Assembly (NCBI GenBank): GCA_964577205.1
Contig: CAZNYG010000039.1
Span: 1 to 19,318, forward strand
DNA length: 19,318 nucleotides
Source of the DNA: CAZNYG01 sp964577205
GTDB taxonomy: Bacteria > Elusimicrobiota > Endomicrobiia > Endomicrobiales > CAIRNS01
Direction: 5' to 3'
Within the stretch, counting starts at the first letter, position 1; each line of letters opens with the position of its first letter. The notes under the pieces were generated by a model. The model saw nothing but the letters and a program-made list of their open reading frames with translations. It did no database searches and was not told the origin of the DNA. The translations under genes and the position numbers were made by a program. Below, one piece after another: positions 7,401 through 14,406 of the stretch.

Positions 7401-9923
7401 CTCCGTGTCCAGCCTTCCGTTGTTCGCCCCGACAGCAGTGGCGGAACCGTGTTCGGTTGGTACCGGTTCGTTAAAATTCCACCCGATGTCCTCTCCGGCA
7501 TTCAGCGTTCCGTCCTCGTTCCTGTCTTCCGTGTCCGGCCGGGGGTTCGTGACCGCGTCGACGTCAACGTCTTCGTTGAACGTTCCGTATTCGACTGCCA
7601 GGAACGTTTGCGGGTCGCCTGCTCTGTAGTTCCCCCTGACCCACATTTCAATGAACTGCTTCTTTGAAAAATCCAGGCCGCTGGTGGAAAAACTCTGAAC
7701 GATCGACGCCCTGTCGTGCACGCGCAGGTCGTAATCTATGTTCAGTATCTGCTGCTTTTCGTCCTTTTCAATTTCCGTCGAAGTGCTTATATCGCGTTTA
7801 TAAACGTCTTCATTAGACCATTTGATGTCAGTCGACTCGTACCGCGTAAAGGACGGAGTGGCGCCATACCGCCATGACTCGTAGTACAAAGAGGCTGATT
7901 CCTCCATTTTTATGCCTTCCATGGATTCGACGATCGCCTTGCCCATGATGTTGGGGTTCTGCTGGCTTTGCGCCACTTCTCCGCTGAGGGAGACTTTCAA
8001 CGGGGTCCCGGGTATCTCAATATTCTGGACCCTGGCATCCACTTCGCCGACCGCGAGGCTCGAAGGCGTCGTCCTGATGTCAGGCACCGCCTGTGTTTTC
8101 GCGGAGAAATCGTAGATGAAGCTGGAACCGATAAAGAAGTCCCTGGTCAGGGAAAGCTCTGAGCGGAGGCCGATGAGCGTCGAGCCGCCTGCAGACCCGA
8201 AGGGAGCGTAGTCGTAGGACACGTCAACGACCGTGCTTTCAGTGATGCGGTCTTCATTGAAGAGCGTCAGTATTCCGGCGTCATAGTCTATGAAATAGTC
8301 TTCGTTGTTTTTCAGCACCTTCCCGTCCATGGTGACCCGTTCCGACTGAGGAACGATGCCCGGACGGAGATTGAGTATCTTTATGCGGTAGCGGTACTCC
8401 GTCAAGAAATTATACCGGTGCGTTCCCAGCGTGTACAGGTCATCCGGGAATACTTTCTGGAACGGATCCTGTTCAATGTTAAAAACGCCGTTCTCAAAGT
8501 CAACGCTCAGCCTTGGTAAAAAATTAGCTCCGGAAGGATAGGCCGGGACGGGGCCGCCGTTTATGTCGGCCGGAGTTCCGCCGTTCAGGTCCTGTATCTT
8601 CAGCAGGAAATTACCGCGCCCGTTATCTCTTATTATCTTTACGTTGCCGAGGCTGTAGAACGTTTTCAGCTCCGTCGTTGACTGCGCGCTGTTGTTGATA
8701 TCCTTGATGATCAGCGGGGCCTCTGGCGTGGTCCGTCCGGAACCGTCGTCGAAATGGACGGCAATGACATGGTTGCTTGCGACCTTGTTGCGGAAGCTGA
8801 GTATGCCCGTCAGATAATCGACCGTATAATCCTGGCCCGGGACAAGCCGGTCGAAACTGCCGGTATAGACGTGAGTCGCGGGCAGGAGGAGATAATGAAG
8901 GACGGTGCTCGAACTGATGGCGATGTTGGCGTTGTTTGTGCTGTTCAGATCGTCGCGGTAAACGATGACGCTGCCGGACTTTATGGCCCCCGCCGGCCGG
9001 AGAGAATAGTATTTGAGGGTGATATAGGAGGTGTCCGAGATAGTGCGCCGTTCGAAACGGGTATTGCCTGAGAACCTTTTTACTTCCGAAAAGCCTTTGG
9101 TGCGGCTGAAAAAACCCTGGGTACGCAACCCTTTGTATTTCGTGTCGACCTTGACCCCGAACAGCTGGCGGGAGTAGCCCACGAATTCCGTCGAAGGCAG
9201 GGACATGGCGATATCGCCGAAAGCCGCTTCCTGCACAACCTCGTCTGGGTCTCCTTTGTACACGACGGAAATGTCGCGTTTGTCATCGCGGGTGTCGTCA
9301 AAGTCGACGTTGACGTTGATCTTCCGCCCCACCCTGCCTTTTATGCGGACCTGCAGTTCCTGTGTCATGTCGAAACTGCTGGAGTTGACGCGGCGGTTGG
9401 ATTCAGGCTTATCGTATATCGTCGACTTCATCGACACGCCAATGAGTTTCCGTCCGGAAATGAACAGTTGCGATTCGTAAGGGAGTTCGACGGCCAGTCC
9501 CGGAGGAAGCGGTTCCGCCGCCGGTTTCGCGATCCCGGAGGAAGCGATGATGCCTTCCTTTCTTTCCTCCTTTATTCCCTCAACGACGGAACGGCGCATT
9601 TTCAGCCAGCGGTCGCGGGAATAGGAGAAAGCTTTCTTCTGATCAAGATAGCGCAGCAGTTCATCCCCCGCCTGCCCGGCAGCGGTGGCCGTGGGAACGA
9701 GAAGATCGTAAACACCGCCCGTGGAAATGGAATGAGGGGCCGCGGATGCCGAAGGCTCCGGTCGTGTTACCGGAGCTGTGGATTCCAGGATAGCGTAGTA
9801 GTCATTTCTCTGATTTCCCAGGATCGAGCGTTTTTCAGCGCGGCTGAAGAGGGACTGTCCCCAAACAGTCGAAGCGAAAAAAAGCGGCAGGAGCGCGGCA
9901 AGTAAAGCGGCCTTTTTGGTCAT
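4494..9923 (-). CDS. sprA: SprA-family giant outer-membrane protein (T9SS translocon-like)
   Basis: The 1809-residue product has a signal peptide (MTKKAALLAALLPLFFASTVWG, cut before or near QSLF). Residues about 190-310 contain NVNVDFDDTRDD, KGDPDEVVQEAAFGDIAMSL, SRQLFGVKVDTKYKGL and ITLKYYSL, recalling the SprA N-terminal domain. GGSTLIGLRSELSLTRDFFI near 580-600 and NIMGKAIVESMEGIKMEE near 660-675 match the conserved SprA core pattern. Later come EDRNEDGTLNAGED and TEDLNGNGILD (about 803-855), WNGWKLLKIPLN (about 884) and EIWVNEIHVTEA (about 1130), all features of SprA, followed by a long beta-rich barrel region ending in an aromatic (QF). SprA forms the outer-membrane pore of the type IX secretion system; Bacteroidota members are about 2300-2500 residues, so this one is shorter. 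I chose ATG 9921-9923, with AGG 5 nt upstream, over an in-frame TTG at 9935. The gene symbol reflects family, not proven function. Confidence 0.82.
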   Translation of the reverse strand: MTKKAALLAALLPLFFASTVWGQSLFSRAEKRSILGNQRNDYYAILESTAPVTRPEPSASAAPHSISTGGVYDLLVPTATAAGQAGDELLRYLDQKKAFSYSRDRWLKMRRSVVEGIKEERKEGIIASSGIAKPAAEPLPPGLAVELPYESQLFISGRKLIGVSMKSTIYDKPESNRRVNSSSFDMTQELQVRIKGRVGRKINVNVDFDDTRDDKRDISVVYKGDPDEVVQEAAFGDIAMSLPSTEFVGYSRQLFGVKVDTKYKGLRTQGFFSRTKGFSEVKRFSGNTRFERRTISDTSYITLKYYSLRPAGAIKSGSVIVYRDDLNSTNNANIAISSSTVLHYLLLPATHVYTGSFDRLVPGQDYTVDYLTGILSFRNKVASNHVIAVHFDDGSGRTTPEAPLIIKDINNSAQSTTELKTFYSLGNVKIIRDNGRGNFLLKIQDLNGGTPADINGGPVPAYPSGANFLPRLSVDFENGVFNIEQDPFQKVFPDDLYTLGTHRYNFLTEYRYRIKILNLRPGIVPQSERVTMDGKVLKNNEDYFIDYDAGILTLFNEDRITESTVVDVSYDYAPFGSAGGSTLIGLRSELSLTRDFFIGSSFIYDFSAKTQAVPDIRTTPSSLAVGEVDARVQNIEIPGTPLKVSLSGEVAQSQQNPNIMGKAIVESMEGIKMEESASLYYESWRYGATPSFTRYESTDIKWSNEDVYKRDISTSTEIEKDEKQQILNIDYDLRVHDRASIVQSFSTSGLDFSKKQFIEMWVRGNYRAGDPQTFLAVEYGTFNEDVDVDAVTNPRPDTEDRNEDGTLNAGEDIGWNFNEPVPTEHGSATAVGANNGRLDTEDLNGNGILDTFDNTPGAYGPSDGRTAFDAEGNPHTFVDWNGWKLLKIPLNITNAEEWKYIRQVRLTLSANPAESARSRLVGRVSVASLSTTGNRWDPDVASVGITTVTISAVNNETPGYSPLGTNPDYQSLYGDEGDDEDRARKREQALSIKYRVLSSTENARAGAKLVYTGRAYDLSNYNNLRLFLHCDPLTAGDTFFIQAGGSDANYYEYRIPITQDLINRAWSIISIRQAGQSARADHWVIEGGGNGAVTAIVGAPSLQNISQIKVGVYANGGAMTPSDRDREIWVNEIHVTEARAKTGTAWRANADFTLPGMGRFGALAFGMGRKEIGRDFQTFSAGVYNRDYLEDNGYVDFRGLDLVGITLVPFNAKLNRTRTVTPSVVQNQNDLLSIYDEGRVTTYQGSFGTSLSLRGYLPNFSGQYTRGITDSQQIRRLEDRETMTGTMDYQNPLRFALLPTAVQANYSLSNSYFRVYPSTRIIDSNAFLDPAAANEYLQIKDYHTLEITESWGMKTPFTPWQGFNFSPAYNVSRIREKNRDFAPAIEYPKSLNQDVSANSSLKIFNWMQPTLNYSINTRENYNLTMSTQIGSIKYPSETKFIERSSNGEVTWNFQVRDVTSARSLQSLNFTSSYRIQDSDSYDNVESSFSAVGASADRLWIRGNNLKPLTSGTTELYTVKSIVQKDDIRVAGRYNPLEALALPGRLAALKTLTANFTYTGSDEHSYITGTQRDVYTRVWPDLILGMSRWETIAGLEQWVSDTQLNLRHQRKTVETAAVSFSESRSYGADWRFMFIRKYDINFAVTRASNEDRDLILGRISGQGESFAWSTSGGFTRGPWRFSLRYENSQDWHRDALGKLSSQLFTDSYTGQANADMSFPRGLPLPFTRRTLPLTNRFIFNSTVKYVAHRSSLNVERDNNTNYGLSSTGEYEVSQNFRLSMGLAWERFQYKDNPNENYTTIEASSRLTIQF

Positions 9924-10049
9924 TTCAACCTGCAATTCCGAAAAACAGCGGAATGGCGCTGTTCTTTAGAATGAGATCGCATGTAAAGAAAACTGCGTAA
10001 AAATTCATGAGAAGTGAAGTGTCCTGCCATTAACGGTTAGTTTGAAAGA

Positions 10050-10109
10050 GGCAGGCGAGGGCTTTAACCCGCAATGCACCTAAAGCGCCGGTTTAAGCCG
10101 GCGCCTGCC
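10050..10109. repeat. 60-bp imperfect palindromic repeat, copy 1
   Basis: The outer arms GGCAGGCG and the matching CGCCTGCC bracket two smaller self-complementary units, GGGCTTTAACCC and CCGGTTTAAGCCGG. A second element of exactly the same length and layout lies at 11405-11464, with outer arms GTAGGCG and CGCCTAC and inner units CGGCTTCAGCCG and GGGCTGAAGCCC. Base changes in one arm tend to be matched in the other, which points to conserved pairing. Copy 1 would lie in the 5' leader of the sprA-like mRNA. It is probably a REP-like dispersed repeat. Confidence 0.75.
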
Positions 10110-10159
10110 GGAAAAGTCTGTTCTGCGTCTGAAATCGAGTGTTTGGAATTTACTGTCAT

Positions 10160-10165
10160 ATTATA
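10160..10165 (-). promoter_or_regulatory. Candidate -10 box for the sprA-like gene
   Basis: The minus strand reads TATAAT here, inside an AT-rich block. No good -35 box lies 16-18 nt upstream (the best is TGGTAT at 10183-10188). Transcription would start near 10153 and give a leader of about 230 nt containing the 60-bp palindrome. Confidence 0.35.
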
Positions 10166-10198
10166 GCTAATTTTGTTTTTTTATACCATATTTTTTGA

Positions 10199-10204
10199 TA
10201 TAAT
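10199..10204 (+). promoter_or_regulatory. Candidate -10 box for lptF
   Basis: A perfect TATAAT lies 66 nt before the lptF ATG, with a predicted start of transcription near 10211. The -35 region is a T tract (TTGTTTTTTT from 10173) without a clear hexamer at the usual distance. It faces away from the minus-strand -10 box at 10160-10165. Confidence 0.45.
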
Positions 10205-10270
10205 ACACGGATTCACTGAAAAGCCTGCGAATTCGTGTTGCAGAGACGGCAGAAAGATCCAGCAGAGACA

Positions 10271-11362
10271 ATGAGATTAATTTACCGGTACGTAATCAGG
10301 GAGTTTGTCGAGTCCTTTCTTTTCGGGCTCGTCGTTTTTTCGAGTATTCTGCTGCTGGACCAGATCTTTCAGCTTGTCGATCTGCTGCTGTCCAAGGGCA
10401 TCGCCCTGATGATAGTGATCAACCTGTTCCTGCTTATACTTCCCAACATTTTCTCCCTCACGATCCCGATGGCGGTCCTTTTCGGTATTCTTCTGTCTTA
10501 CGGGCGCCTTTCGGAAGACAACGAGATCACTGCATTGCGCGCCACGGGTGTCCATTACAGGAATTTTACTTTCCCCGTAATTGTTCTGGTTGCCGCGCTG
10601 AGCGTTTTCCTTGTATATTTCAATCAGGAGCTGTCCCCAGCGACCCACCGGCAGTTCAGGAGCCTTTATCAGGACGTCCTGACACGCCGGCCGCTTATCA
10701 AATTCGCTGAAAGAACGATAACGGATCTGGGCGATTACCGTCTCTACGTGCAGAAAGTGGACCCGAAGACCAATTCGCTTCACGGGGTCAATATCTACAA
10801 ATTCAAGCCCGGCGAGGAAGGAATTCCGTGGCGGATCAGCGCTTCATCGGCAATTGTGAGCGTGACCCCCCAGGCGGTTGTTTTCGACATGTACCGCGGA
10901 TACTGGCAGCAGGCAAATCCAAAAAAGCTTAACACGCTGGTCCATCTGACGTTTGCCCGCTATATATTTTCCGTGCCTATCGGCAGCCAGCTGCTGCCGT
11001 TCAGCCAGTCATTGCGGGAGATGCCCTCGCGCCATTTGTCCGCCGAGATCGCCAGGTACAGGAAGAAGAAGATGGCGACTAATTTCCTTGAGAACGAATA
11101 CTGGCTCCGCTGGACGCTTGCGCTTGCGCCTCTGGTTTTCTGCCTGATCGGCATTCCGCTGGGCATTATTACCGAGCGGGGCGGAAAATCGATCGGGTTC
11201 GGGATAAGCCTTCTGATACTTTTTCTCTACTATCTTCTGCTGGTGACCGCGCTCAACGTCGGAGAAAAGGGATTCGCGCCGCCCGGGCTTGTGCTCTGGA
11301 CGCCCAACATCGTCGGAGCCGGCGCGGGCCTCTGGCTGTGGAGAAGGATGTTGAAGAAATAG
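10271..11362 (+). CDS. lptF: LptF/LptG-family permease, first of pair (likely LptF)
   Basis: LptF and LptG form the membrane part of the LptB2FG ABC transporter, which pulls lipopolysaccharide out of the inner membrane toward the outer membrane. The 363-residue protein matches the family length. It has three N-terminal helices (about 12-34, 48-82 and 90-118), a periplasmic beta-rich domain (about 130-260) and three C-terminal helices ending at WLWRRMLKK. LTIPMAVLFGILLSYGRLSEDNEITALRA spans the conserved coupling-helix region; only part is quoted here for the SEDNEITALRATG motif. I chose ATG 10271 over an in-frame GTG at 10235 because the family begins with MxxxxRYxxRE. No strong Shine-Dalgarno sequence is visible. 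The F versus G label rests on gene order and motif feel. Confidence 0.9.
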   Translation: MRLIYRYVIREFVESFLFGLVVFSSILLLDQIFQLVDLLLSKGIALMIVINLFLLILPNIFSLTIPMAVLFGILLSYGRLSEDNEITALRATGVHYRNFTFPVIVLVAALSVFLVYFNQELSPATHRQFRSLYQDVLTRRPLIKFAERTITDLGDYRLYVQKVDPKTNSLHGVNIYKFKPGEEGIPWRISASSAIVSVTPQAVVFDMYRGYWQQANPKKLNTLVHLTFARYIFSVPIGSQLLPFSQSLREMPSRHLSAEIARYRKKKMATNFLENEYWLRWTLALAPLVFCLIGIPLGIITERGGKSIGFGISLLILFLYYLLLVTALNVGEKGFAPPGLVLWTPNIVGAGAGLWLWRRMLKK

Positions 11363-11368
11363 ATGCAG

Positions 11369-11526
11369 GACACTGGACGCGGGATGCAGGCAACAACGGG
11401 AATTGTAGGCGACGGCTTCAGCCGGCGCGTTTGGTTAGAAGCACGGGCTGAAGCCCGCGCCTACCTGTTAGTGCGGTTTATTATTCAGTTTGCCTTGTAG
11501 TAATCCAGTGTCCCGCGTCCAGTGTC
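11369..11526. repeat. Inverted repeat pair in the lptF-lptG spacer
   Basis: GACACTGGACGCGGGA (11369-11384) has an exact 16-nt reverse complement at 11511-11526. The pair flanks the second 60-bp palindrome (11405-11464). The right arm continues as degenerate short repeats of the type CCAGTGTC (11505-11512 and 11519-11526). The whole lptF-lptG spacer (11363-11559) seems to consist of repeat material and has no gene. Confidence 0.7.
11405..11464. repeat. 60-bp imperfect palindromic repeat, copy 2
   Basis: Same length and internal layout as the element at 10050-10109: outer arms GTAGGCG/CGCCTAC and two inner self-complementary units centred on GGCTTCAGCC and GGGCTGAAGCCC. It lies between lptF and lptG, inside the 16-bp inverted repeat pair, and could form a stable hairpin in the lptFG transcript. 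Confidence 0.75.
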
Positions 11527-11559
11527 TAATGTCCCCTGTCGCCTTTAATATATTGAACT

Positions 11560-12645
11560 ATGACACTACTTTATCGCTATCTGCTTAAAGAGTTCCTTAA
11601 ACCGCTGGTTTTCAGCACGGCGGCGTTCGGCTGCCTTGTGCTGATATCGGAGTTTTTCCGGGAGCTCAATTTCTACCTCGAGAACAAAACGCCTTTTCTG
11701 GTCGTGGCTCGGCTGCTCGCCCTTAACCTGCCCTGGTGGACCATACAGGTATTGCCCGTATCGGTTCTGCTTGCCGTCCTGTTCTCCCTCAGCCAGCTGG
11801 CCAGGCATGGCGAGATCAACGCCATAAAAGCGGCCGGCATTAACCTGTGGCGGGTCATCATCCTTTTCATGCTGTGCGGCATCGGCATTGGTATTGTTGA
11901 CACTGGGCTGAGGGAGCTTGTCATTCCCCGCGCGGTCAAGGCGGCGGAACTGCTGAAGAGCGAAAAGATCCACCACGAGAAGAAGTCCGTTGAGTTCGAG
12001 TTCCGCAATATCGTCGTCTCCCTGCCCGACAACGGACGGATGACCGTAGGTTACCTGAACACGAAGGACATGACGATCCGTTCGATCGTCCTGGACTTTT
12101 TTGACCGGGATTTCAATCTCGCGAGGCAGGTCGTTGCCGATCAGGCTCTATGGCAGCCCGGCAAAGGGACATGGCGCATGAACAACGGGGTGACGCGCAT
12201 ATTCGAAGGGGGCGGATGGCGGGAGAGTTATTTCAGCAGCAGGAATTTGAAAGTGGCGATCAAACCGTCGGATTTCATCATCAAAAGACTGCGCCCGGAA
12301 CAGATGAACACGAAAGAGTTCAGGGAATATATAAGGCATTTCGCCACGCTGGGCATCCCTTCGGAAAAAGAGCAGATCCAGTTCCATCTGCGTTACGCTT
12401 CGGCTTTCAGCCACATGGTCGTCATGATGATCGGAATTCCTTTTGCCGTCGGGCTTGGAAGCCGCCACGGAAAGATCATCAGTTTCACGTTCGCGCTGAT
12501 CTTCGCTTTTATCTACTGGGGAGTACAGGCGGTCGGCCAGTCGCTGGGCCAGAATCATTTCGTTTCCCCCCTCGCCGCGGCATGGCTCGGTAATATCATC
12601 TTCGGCGCCTTCGGCGCCTATCTGCTGTCCGGGGTTAAAAAGTAA
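11560..12645 (+). CDS. lptG: LptF/LptG-family permease, second of pair (likely LptG)
   Basis: This is the second membrane subunit of the LPS-export transporter LptB2FG. The 361-residue protein starts MTLLYRYLLKEFLKPLVFST and has the same layout as its neighbour: three N-terminal helices, a periplasmic domain (about 135-265, including KSVEFEFRNIVVSLPDNGRM), then three C-terminal helices. The coupling motif LARHGEINAIKAAGINLWRV is typical of LptG (EI/LNAIKAAG). It lies 197 bp after lptF on the same strand, an unusually long gap filled with repeats. No Shine-Dalgarno sequence precedes the ATG; an AT-rich stretch (TTTAATATATT) ends a few bases upstream and might be a -10 element. It converges on the M6 protease gene with 13 bp between stops. 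Confidence 0.9.
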   Translation: MTLLYRYLLKEFLKPLVFSTAAFGCLVLISEFFRELNFYLENKTPFLVVARLLALNLPWWTIQVLPVSVLLAVLFSLSQLARHGEINAIKAAGINLWRVIILFMLCGIGIGIVDTGLRELVIPRAVKAAELLKSEKIHHEKKSVEFEFRNIVVSLPDNGRMTVGYLNTKDMTIRSIVLDFFDRDFNLARQVVADQALWQPGKGTWRMNNGVTRIFEGGGWRESYFSSRNLKVAIKPSDFIIKRLRPEQMNTKEFREYIRHFATLGIPSEKEQIQFHLRYASAFSHMVVMMIGIPFAVGLGSRHGKIISFTFALIFAFIYWGVQAVGQSLGQNHFVSPLAAAWLGNIIFGAFGAYLLSGVKK

Positions 12646-12656
12646 ACTGTTTACTT
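12640..12656. other. 17-bp perfect palindrome at convergent gene ends
   Basis: AAGTAAAC-T-GTTTACTT spans the lptG stop codon and the 13-bp gap before the converging M6 protease gene. It is AT-rich and lacks a clean T-run on either strand, so it would be a weak bidirectional terminator at best. Confidence 0.35.
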
Positions 12657-12658
12657 CT

Positions 12659-14308
12659 TCATCTTATCACCGCTATCTTTCCCGTCTTGACTTCCCTGTC
12701 GGCCTTGATCCTGTAGAAGTAGAGGCCCGGGGCCACGTTCTCGCTTGATCCGTTCCTTCCGTTCCAGTCATACTCATAAACCCACTGGTAGTCGCTTGAC
12801 TTGCCCAGCTGCAGGACAAAATCGTGTTTTTTCGCAGTAAGCAGCCGTTCCCCCGCGAGAGTATAAAGATCGAGGGACAGTTCCGCCGGGGGCCTGGTCG
12901 CTTTGAAAACAATGGTCGTTATTATGCCTCTGTTCTGCCTGTCGGAGGAGGGAGGATAACCCTTGCCCGCCGGATTAGGGTAGGCGGCAGCTTTTACCAG
13001 TTCTACATTTGACGAAACTCCGATCTTAGTCGCCTGAGCGAGGGTATAACCCGCGAAATTCCTGAAATCGGTCACCGTGATCCCCGTGGGAGATCCGGAG
13101 AACGTGTCCGACAACGGCGTCATGAAATTCGATACGCAGAATGCGTTCCCGGCGCGGCCCGGAGGATAGTGAGGGGCGACATTGAGCGAATCCGCTTCAA
13201 CGAGGTCTATGCCCGGGTGGGACGGGAAATTGTTGACGGCGTTATCATTTATAAGGGCGGCGATCTGCGCCGTATCGATATGCCAGATAAGAACTCCTGA
13301 ACCGGGCAATGACTGGTCGAACAGCGATTTCGAAGGGTCTCTGTACTCCAGGATAAAGTATTCGTTCGGTACGACTTCAGCCGGCAGTTTATAATATCCC
13401 GTGGCGCCCGAGGTCTCGATATCTCCCATCAGAAGGGAGCTGTTCATGGTAACAACCCGGCTGTCAAGGTCAATGAAATTGACATAATCCTTGCACCAGG
13501 GGTCAAGATGCGGAGGGTTTGTGCCAGTATTGTCGTATCCATAAGGATAGTCCATAAGCGACCACACGCCGCAGGTGCTTATGCCTCCTTCGACCGATGT
13601 GTTATACAGATCGGGAAGCCCCAGCTGGTGGCCGAATTCGTGGCAGACGACCCCGAGCGGGCTGTTCCCGCCGGACGACAGTTCCGGAACGATGGTAAAA
13701 CCGTTGAACGTTGTCGCGCTGACAACATAATCCGTGTCATAGAACAAAGACCACAGGTCCGCCGCGTTCCTGGACTCTTCTTCGCCATATCCCGCGTGCA
13801 TGATCATGATATAGTCAAACGGCGCGAAATTGACGCCGTCCAGCAGAGCGGCGTTTATCGAGTGTTCTTTCAGCCTGAGCAGCTCCGGGTCATTTTCAGT
13901 ATTGTACTGCGTTACCGAACCCAACGTGTAAACGTTTGTCAGCGTCGCCGAGCAGGACACCGCCTTGTAGGAATTCTCTAAAAAATAGTCGCGGAACCGC
14001 GAAAAGAAAACCTGCTGCTGGGACAAGGTCGTCGAGAATCCTGCGCGGTCTGAGAACTTGACGCGGATCACCAGTATTTTCGGATTCGAAGGTATAACCG
14101 CCCTCATCGAACCCCGCCTGGCGATAGCGCCTTTTTTCCGGAGCGTTTCACGCGTTGCCGCGGACATGGGACGGCAGGGCTTGAACCCCGACGGCTTCTG
14201 TTTAAGGTAGTTCCAGTCCCTGGGAGGCGAGGCGAGGACCGGCGACAACACGCACAATCCCGCGAATAGAAAAGCCGAAAGAAAACGAAGACAGTTCTTA
14301 TTGATCAT
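12659..14308 (-). CDS. Secreted M6-family metalloprotease with C-terminal FlgD-Ig/T9SS-type sorting domain
   Basis: This looks like an exported zinc protease of the immune inhibitor A (M6) type. The 549-residue protein has a signal peptide (hydrophobic core FLSAFLFAGLCVLSPVLA, cut near VLA-SPP) and the M6 fold start VIRVKFSDRAGF. The zinc site CHEFGHQLGLPDLYN has the HEXXH residues at about 223-227, followed by GVWSLMDY, the usual Met-turn-like region. The last 110 residues begin AAAYPNPAGKG, continue with SLDLYTLAGERLL and end APGLYFYRIKADREVKTGKI with AVIR. This is the pattern of FlgD-like Ig and T9SS type A sorting domains, which direct cargo through SprA in Bacteroidota. Start choice is uncertain: ATG 14308 gives a clean signal peptide but has no Shine-Dalgarno; an in-frame TTG at 14338 has GGAGG upstream but adds 10 residues. 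Confidence 0.88.
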   Translation of the reverse strand: MINKNCLRFLSAFLFAGLCVLSPVLASPPRDWNYLKQKPSGFKPCRPMSAATRETLRKKGAIARRGSMRAVIPSNPKILVIRVKFSDRAGFSTTLSQQQVFFSRFRDYFLENSYKAVSCSATLTNVYTLGSVTQYNTENDPELLRLKEHSINAALLDGVNFAPFDYIMIMHAGYGEEESRNAADLWSLFYDTDYVVSATTFNGFTIVPELSSGGNSPLGVVCHEFGHQLGLPDLYNTSVEGGISTCGVWSLMDYPYGYDNTGTNPPHLDPWCKDYVNFIDLDSRVVTMNSSLLMGDIETSGATGYYKLPAEVVPNEYFILEYRDPSKSLFDQSLPGSGVLIWHIDTAQIAALINDNAVNNFPSHPGIDLVEADSLNVAPHYPPGRAGNAFCVSNFMTPLSDTFSGSPTGITVTDFRNFAGYTLAQATKIGVSSNVELVKAAAYPNPAGKGYPPSSDRQNRGIITTIVFKATRPPAELSLDLYTLAGERLLTAKKHDFVLQLGKSSDYQWVYEYDWNGRNGSSENVAPGLYFYRIKADREVKTGKIAVIR

Positions 14309-14316
14309 GTTTTTCA

Positions 14317-14352
14317 GCGGAGGCAGGCCGTATGCCAACAGCCTGCCTCCGC
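14317..14352 (-). promoter_or_regulatory. 12-bp hairpin at the M6 protease start region
   Basis: GCGGAGGCAGGC (14317-14328) and its exact reverse complement (14341-14352) enclose a 12-nt loop. On the minus strand the 5' arm carries GGAGG, usable as a Shine-Dalgarno for the TTG at 14338 in the loop, and the 3' arm ends 8 nt before the ATG at 14308. Folding would hide the GGAGG and leave the ATG just outside. No T-run follows, so it is not a normal terminator. Confidence 0.5.
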
Positions 14353-14406
14353 CATTCCTTTGGCACTATGGAACATAAAATTGCAGCCAAGGTATCGTGC
14401 GTAACG

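Larger units (their letters stand above)
9924..10270. other. 347-bp divergent intergenic region (sprA-like / lptF)
   Basis: No coding region here is convincing. It holds, from left to right, the ribosome-binding site and leader of the sprA-like gene, a 60-bp palindromic repeat (10050-10109), an AT-rich block (about 10146-10205) with a perfect TATAAT on each strand, and the short leader of lptF. Confidence 0.7.

Noticed and set aside
7380..7560. Dockerin domain (cellulosome) in the acidic repeats of the giant protein
   Set aside because: The DxNxDG-like segments are spaced and placed as in SprA proteins and lack the paired helices of dockerins.
9924..9935. TTG start for the sprA-like gene
   Set aside because: The ATG 12 nt downstream has an AGG at good distance and begins a cleaner signal peptide (MTKKAALL).
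11363..11559. CRISPR array or insertion sequence in the lptF-lptG spacer
   Set aside because: There are no evenly spaced direct repeats with unique spacers and no transposase frame; the repeats are inverted and palindromic.
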